This document shows, piece by piece, positions 5,761 through 9,536 of a DNA stretch of 9,536 nucleotides. The notes under the pieces are model-generated. The model saw nothing but the letters and a program-made list of their open reading frames with translations, was not told the origin of the DNA and made no database searches. A program made the position numbers and the translations under genes. Source of the DNA: Candidatus Moranbacteria bacterium GW2011_GWE1_49_15 (lineage in GTDB: Bacteria; Patescibacteriota; Minisyncoccia; Moranbacterales; GWC2-37-73); the NCBI GenBank assembly GCA_001003855.1, contig LCPX01000028.1, positions 1-9,536 on the forward strand, in the 5' to 3' direction. How positions within the stretch are numbered: the first letter of the stretch is position 1; every line of letters begins with the position of its first letter.

Positions 5761-6714
5761 CTATTTTCTTATCACGGGGGAGACGTTGCCTTTCCCGTTG
5801 CCGAGGAAATAGTTCCTTGCGTCGGAAGTGAAGCCGTTCCAAACCGATGCTCCGAACGGTTCTTTTTGGACCCTGGCTATGGCATATCCGTCGTTTCCGG
5901 TGAATTTGGCTTTGGAAATATCTATCCTTCCCTCTCTTCCGAAAGCGCTTATTTCGATGCCGTCCTTGCTGTTGTTTCTGAAAGCGTTGTTTTTGGTCCA
6001 GATCTCGGATCCGTCCAAGGTGAGCTTCATTCCAGTCCTTTCATTGTCCCTGAAGGTGTTATCCTCCATCCAGGAACTTGATCCGGCGGCGAGTTCGATC
6101 CCGTCCCTGCCGTTGTCATAAATTTCGTTTCCGACAAGCACGACCCTTCTTTTCTTGGAATATAATCCGTTCCAATCGTTGTCCCTGATAGTCGATTTGG
6201 ATATAGTGACGGGATCCGATTTGGACGAAGAACCTTCCTTGATCCTGATTCCATCCTCATCGTTGTCCTTCACGATGACTTTGTAAATGAGGATATCCTC
6301 GTCATCCCTGCCGACCTCGATTCCGACTTCGCCCCCTTTGATGGTGACTTTGCTGATTTCCGTGTCGTCCTTCATCCTGACCACCGGTTCATCGTCGTCC
6401 TTGGCTTCGATCGTCACATCATCCCTGTCAGCTCCGTGCACTTCGACTTCTTCGGGGATGGTTATGTTCTCTTTGTATTTTCCAGGACGAACAAAAATCT
6501 TGTCGTCTTTTTTGGCTTTCTTGATGGCGGCGGAGATGGTTTTGAACGGATTCTCAGCGCTTCCGTCCTGCTTGCCTTTGGCGTCGTCATCGACGAAAAT
6601 TTCCCTGCTTTTGGCTGAAGAAAGGAAAGGTAGGGAAAACACCACCAGCAAAAGGATGTTGGCGGCCACCACGGCCTTGATATAAAGGCTTTTTTTAGAC
6701 GTCTGTTGGCTCAT
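5761..6714 (-). CDS. Exported right-handed beta-helix protein
   Basis: The 317-residue product starts with lysines (7-8, 13) and a hydrophobic segment (about 14-31) ending in SSA, a signal peptide or N-terminal anchor. Residues 39-101 match the DUF1565-type opening of parallel beta-helix proteins: IFVDDDAKG, ENPFKTISAAIKKAK and IFVRPGKYKENITIP. Six rungs then follow at 22-28 residue spacing, each with a D/N-rich turn before a short strand: near 149-158 (KDNDEDGIRI), 177, 199, 222, 246 (RNNSKDGIEI) and 272. Such folds occur in polysaccharide lyases, epimerases and structural surface proteins. No catalytic set is evident, and the Asp-rich turns could bind calcium or glycan, which is inference. 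It is first in the unit after the promoter at 6750-6778. No Shine-Dalgarno sequence precedes the ATG at 6712-6714. Confidence 0.87.
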   Translation of the reverse strand: MSQQTSKKSLYIKAVVAANILLLVVFSLPFLSSAKSREIFVDDDAKGKQDGSAENPFKTISAAIKKAKKDDKIFVRPGKYKENITIPEEVEVHGADRDDVTIEAKDDDEPVVRMKDDTEISKVTIKGGEVGIEVGRDDEDILIYKVIVKDNDEDGIRIKEGSSSKSDPVTISKSTIRDNDWNGLYSKKRRVVLVGNEIYDNGRDGIELAAGSSSWMEDNTFRDNERTGMKLTLDGSEIWTKNNAFRNNSKDGIEISAFGREGRIDISKAKFTGNDGYAIARVQKEPFGASVWNGFTSDARNYFLGNGKGNVSPVIRK

Positions 6715-6749
6715 ATAAGCTTCATTTACGTTAATTAATATGACAGGTT

Positions 6750-6778
6750 AGTGTAGCAGAAAATGCGTATTTTGTCAA
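6750..6778 (-). promoter_or_regulatory. Promoter of the beta-helix/glycosyltransferase/Wzz-like/DUF4012 unit
   Basis: On the minus strand a perfect TTGACA (6773-6778) is followed after exactly 17 bases by TACACT (6750-6755, 4 of 6 to the -10 consensus). The -35 contains the TGA stop codon (6775-6777) of the upstream glycosyltransferase, so no terminator separates the two and read-through is also possible. The transcript would start near 6743, about 30 bases before the beta-helix ATG. Confidence 0.7.
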
Positions 6779-8028
6779 TCGGATCCGGAGACCTGAAATT
6801 TTTCCTGAAAAACCGTTTTTCTTTTTCCAGAAAGACTCAGCTCGGAAAAGATCTTCCCTATTTTTTCGGCATACGCGCCTGCGTTGAATTTTTCTTGCGC
6901 TTCTTTTCTGATTTTTTCCGCATCGAAACACATTTCCCCTTTGGAAAATGCCGTCAAGGTTTCCCGAAGCCCTTCTGCGTCATGGGAAAGGAAACCGTTC
7001 TTGCCGTTTTCAATGATCTCTCCGAAAGCTCCGGCCGCGAAACCGAAGAAAGGTTTTCCGAAACTGGAAGCCTCCGTGGCGATGAGCCCGAACGTTTCGG
7101 GGAGACGCGATCCGGAAACGACGCAGGAAGCTTTTTCCATGAAGCTGTCGAGTTGTGAGCGGTTCAAAAATCCCAGATATTCCACGTTGTCGATTCCGTC
7201 CAATTCGGTTTCGTCTTCTACGGCGCCGGCCACCAAGAGCCTGAGTCCTTTCATTCCTTTGAAAATATCCAAAAGATCGCCGATTCCCTTGTTATTGGAA
7301 ACAGCCCCGACATAAAGCGCGTATGGTTTTTGCGCGCTTTCCCTCAGAAGAGTAGGCCCCGTTTCGCCGGAAATGAAATGTGGCAACACGGTCACTTTCC
7401 CCTCGTCAATTCCCCTCTCGACGAGGATATTCCTGACGAAAACGCTCGGCGCGATGAAAACGTCGACGTTTTTACGATACGTTCCGAGCATTTCATGCCA
7501 ATACGTTTCCAATGTCGCCAACAGGCTTTTCACGTAGGAATCTTTGACACATTTGTCCAGGAAACAACGGTAATACTTCCCTCCTTTGCAGCGGTCATAG
7601 AATTTTCCGTCGAGATAGAGGCTGTGGTTCGGGCTCACTATCTTGAAATCATGCACCGTCATCACGATCGGAATCCCCCTCTTTTTTATTTCAAAAAGGA
7701 TGGCGGGCGAAAGCTGGTGGTAAACATTATGCACGTGCACGACGTCCGGACGAAAATCGTCCAGAAGGGCGTTTATTTTCCTTTTTGCTTCGAAAGAATG
7801 GAACATCCTCAGCGCCCCTTTGATTTTCTCAAAAAGCGTGTATTCGCCAGTATATCCGACCTTGGAAACGAAGTATTCCTTCCAAGGCGTGTCGATATTC
7901 TTTTCATGATGCATGGAAAAGAAAGCCACTTGGTGGCCCTGCGACTCCAAAAGGCGGGCGACGTCGAGGAAATGTTTCTCAGCGCCCCTTTTCGGATAAC
8001 AGAATTTGTTTATTTCGAGAATTTTCAT
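6775..8028 (-). CDS. GT4-family glycosyltransferase with cysteine cluster
   Basis: This 417-residue GT-B enzyme is predicted to transfer a sugar from a nucleotide donor in the cytoplasm during glycan assembly. The N-terminal domain has the start MKILEINKFCYPKRGAEKHF with the GAEKH loop (15-19), DVVHVHNVYHQLSP (95-108) and TVHDFKIVSPNH (124-135). A cysteine cluster follows at C147, C155 and C160 (RCKGGKYYRCFLDKCVK), a feature also known from some other GT4 members. The C-terminal domain has LYVGAVSNNKGIGDLL (238-253), where K247 is the phosphate-binding lysine, and EX7E with E311 and E319 in LPETFGLIATEASSFGKP. The arginine usual before that lysine appears absent. The ATG at 8026-8028 lacks a Shine-Dalgarno sequence. 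Donor and acceptor are unknown. Confidence 0.92.
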   Translation of the reverse strand: MKILEINKFCYPKRGAEKHFLDVARLLESQGHQVAFFSMHHEKNIDTPWKEYFVSKVGYTGEYTLFEKIKGALRMFHSFEAKRKINALLDDFRPDVVHVHNVYHQLSPAILFEIKKRGIPIVMTVHDFKIVSPNHSLYLDGKFYDRCKGGKYYRCFLDKCVKDSYVKSLLATLETYWHEMLGTYRKNVDVFIAPSVFVRNILVERGIDEGKVTVLPHFISGETGPTLLRESAQKPYALYVGAVSNNKGIGDLLDIFKGMKGLRLLVAGAVEDETELDGIDNVEYLGFLNRSQLDSFMEKASCVVSGSRLPETFGLIATEASSFGKPFFGFAAGAFGEIIENGKNGFLSHDAEGLRETLTAFSKGEMCFDAEKIRKEAQEKFNAGAYAEKIGKIFSELSLSGKRKTVFQEKFQVSGSD

Positions 8029-8056
8029 ATTTTTCTAAAAAATTTTCTGGGGGTCT

Positions 8057-8144
8057 GGAAGTTGCGCTTTATTCTTGTTCAAACGAGCCTCTATGCGCAT
8101 TAGCACAAATACTCATTTTCACTGCGATCAAATGCGTAACTTCC
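8057..8144. repeat. Imperfect inverted repeat in the leader of the glycosyltransferase gene
   Basis: GGAAGTTGCGC (8057-8067) is matched in inverse by GCGTAACTTCC (8134-8144), 10 of 11 bases, with further partial pairing on both sides. The arms are 66 bases apart and enclose a short perfect palindrome, ATGCGCAT (8093-8100). The repeat occupies most of the 156-base gap between the O-antigen ligase-type gene and the glycosyltransferase. In the minus-strand RNA it could fold into a long hairpin ahead of the start codon. I see no convincing promoter or coding sequence in this gap. Confidence 0.45.
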
Positions 8145-8184
8145 GGTTCATATGTATTTGGAAGCGCGTTAATCGCTTTTTGTT

Positions 8185-9536
8185 TTAATTTCCTCCTGTT
8201 TGTTCATTTTCACGACCTAAACTCCTCATCAGCCCCAAGTTGATCCAGAAAAATATCCCCAACAGGTTGGTTTCCAAATATGGCTGGAACATGAAAGCTG
8301 CTGCCTGCAAACACAATATCCCGACCGTGGCGATCCTGGCTATTTGCATTCCGTCGACGGTCCTGATTTTTTCCAAAACTTTTTTCAGCAATATCCAAAC
8401 CGCACCGGCCAAAACGACCGCGCTCACAAGCCCCATCTGCACCAGAAGCACCAAAAAGGAATTGTGCATGTTTCTCATTTCCACGAACTCCCTATATGAT
8501 CCGATTTCCACGGAGAGATATTTCCCGAAACCCGTCCCGAAAAGGGGATTTTTCCTGTATTCCTTGAACGCTTCGGACCAGACGACGTTCCTCCAGAAGA
8601 TACTTTCATCGGACGAATCCGCGATGGACGTCACCCTGTGCCCGACGACGCCGGTCACTTCGCCGATCGCGTCGTTGATTTTCGAATTAGGAAGCAGTGA
8701 CGCGGCGTAGAAAACGGCCGCTACCACGAAAAAGGCGACGAAAAAATATCCGCCCAAAAGCCTTTTGGCGCTCCCCCTCGTTTCCTTTCCGGCTAAAACC
8801 AGCACCGCGAAAAAGGCGGCGGCTATGCTTATCCAAAGATGTCTCATCATCGATCCGACTATCCCGATTCCCCAAACGGGAAGCAGGAAAACGAAAGCGC
8901 TCGCGAAGGCGTCTTTCTTTTTCACCAAGATATAGGCGAAAGCGAAAATGGACACGATCGAAAGATAATAGCCGTGCGTGAACGCCAGGATCCTGACTCC
9001 CTCGGTCGAAAGCGGCGTATATTCGGACCAAAGCCCCTGCCCACTCAGAGCCCCATAAAAAAGGAACCCTATGATACCGATGGCTCCGGCCACCGCGAAT
9101 TTCACCAAACCAAGAAAATCCTCCTTGGTCCTGACGAGGAGATAGGTAGCGAAATATAGCAAAGCGTAGAAAGCGTAGTTTTTCGCACTGCTGAACGAAA
9201 GCGCCGCTTCATGGTTCAGGATAAATATGCTGGCCAAGCCGTAGAGCGATGAGAGCGCTGCGAATCCCAAAATCAAAAAGTCGGCTTTCTTGAAACGGAT
9301 TCCGAGTTGCCCTTTGAGAAATTGCAAAAACGTCCCGAAAATTATCGCCAAGAGCATCACGTCCAACGGATAAATCTTATATTCCGATTCCCCCAGGATT
9401 ATCGGCGAAAGAGTGAAGAACCTTTCAAAGATGAATGTCAGAAATATGATCGCGAAAAGTCCGCTTCTCGGATGAAAGAAAGCTATCAGGGCGGCCGGAA
9501 CGACGGTCAGCGCGTACACCGCCAAACTGAAACCGG
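8185..9536 (-). CDS. O-antigen ligase/polymerase-type membrane protein (start beyond right edge)
   Basis: At least 446 residues of a polytopic inner-membrane protein are visible, with about ten to twelve hydrophobic spans and a large outer loop (about 280-353) before the last spans. This is the layout of the Wzy/WaaL family, which joins lipid-linked glycans into chains or onto acceptors outside the membrane. The family motif region is clear: W316 and A319, then NPLFGTGFGKYLS (326-338), then H354 in MRNMHNSFLVLLVQMGL (350-366), the pattern P-x2-G-x-G-x-G followed by a loop His. Residue numbers count from the TTG at 9523-9525; the frame stays open past it to the window edge (GFS precedes it), so the real start probably lies outside. 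Polymerase versus ligase cannot be told from sequence alone. The stop is TAA at 8185-8187. Confidence 0.88.
   Translation of the reverse strand, partial: GFSLAVYALTVVPAALIAFFHPRSGLFAIIFLTFIFERFFTLSPIILGESEYKIYPLDVMLLAIIFGTFLQFLKGQLGIRFKKADFLILGFAALSSLYGLASIFILNHEAALSFSSAKNYAFYALLYFATYLLVRTKEDFLGLVKFAVAGAIGIIGFLFYGALSGQGLWSEYTPLSTEGVRILAFTHGYYLSIVSIFAFAYILVKKKDAFASAFVFLLPVWGIGIVGSMMRHLWISIAAAFFAVLVLAGKETRGSAKRLLGGYFFVAFFVVAAVFYAASLLPNSKINDAIGEVTGVVGHRVTSIADSSDESIFWRNVVWSEAFKEYRKNPLFGTGFGKYLSVEIGSYREFVEMRNMHNSFLVLLVQMGLVSAVVLAGAVWILLKKVLEKIRTVDGMQIARIATVGILCLQAAAFMFQPYLETNLLGIFFWINLGLMRSLGRENEQTGGN

Noticed and set aside
6715..6728. ATG-AAG-CTT-ATA-TGA short frame overlapping the beta-helix start
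   Set aside because: Four codons with no ribosome site; too short to separate from chance.
7330..8103. Plus-strand open frame of 257 codons
   Set aside because: Antisense to the second glycosyltransferase, whose EX7E and nucleotide-binding motifs are clear; the plus-strand translation resembles no protein family.
8161..8184. Small hairpin AAGCG/CGCTT followed by TTTTTGTTTT as a plus-strand terminator
   Set aside because: The stem has only five pairs and there is no plus-strand gene for it to serve; it abuts the end of a minus-strand gene.
9523..9525. TTG as the true start of the O-antigen ligase-type gene
   Set aside because: The reading frame stays open to the window edge and a membrane span already begins at this codon, so the real start more likely lies outside.
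1..9536. CRISPR array, tRNA, rRNA, insertion sequence or stop-codon recoding
   Set aside because: No regular spaced repeats, tRNA-like folds, transposase or terminal repeats were seen, and TGA ends genes in the ordinary way.

Overview
The window reads as part of a bacterial cell-surface polysaccharide locus, and every convincing gene lies on the minus strand, so transcription runs from high to low coordinates. Coding DNA is of middling GC content while the gaps are AT-rich. UGA is used as a normal stop at two gene ends (1005 and 6775), so the genetic code is the standard bacterial one. A DUF4012 protein beside a kinase-less Wzz-like protein, GT4 glycosyltransferases, a small beta-helix protein, and gaps filled with GAATTTC-type repeats resembles what is seen in Candidate Phyla Radiation (Patescibacteria/Parcubacteria-like) genomes. 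That assignment is an inference from gene content, because no phylogenetic marker is present.

In transcription order, the window opens with a multi-membrane-span O-antigen ligase/polymerase-type protein whose start lies beyond the right edge (9536 to 8185). A 156-base gap holding an imperfect inverted repeat follows, then a GT4 glycosyltransferase (8028-6775). A good promoter overlapping the end of that gene (6778-6750) starts what looks like a four-gene unit: a secreted or anchored beta-helix protein (6714-5761), a second GT4 glycosyltransferase (5713-4577), a two-span Wzz-like chain-length protein with a long acidic cytoplasmic tail (4577-3519, start overlapping the previous stop by one base), and a membrane-anchored DUF4012 protein (3508-2135). 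A GC-rich hairpin terminator (2085-2111) closes the unit.

Two small genes of unknown function follow, each with its own promoter. The first encodes 96 residues (1989-1699), has a strong Shine-Dalgarno sequence, and ends in tandem hairpins, the second being a clear terminator. The other encodes 191 residues (1580-1005) and is driven by an extended -10 promoter. Last come the dTDP-L-rhamnose genes: rfbC/rmlC (894-349, with its own promoter) and the start of rfbB/rmlB (210 to the left edge).

A plausible joint picture, partly inferred: RmlB and RmlC help make dTDP-L-rhamnose, the two GT4 enzymes add sugars to a lipid-linked glycan on the cytoplasmic side, the O-antigen ligase/polymerase-type protein joins glycans outside the membrane, the Wzz-like protein sets chain length or organises export, and the DUF4012 and beta-helix proteins act at the outer face of the membrane in attaching, shaping or binding the glycan. 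No flippase, rmlA or rmlD lies within the window. No tRNA, rRNA, insertion sequence or CRISPR array was seen.
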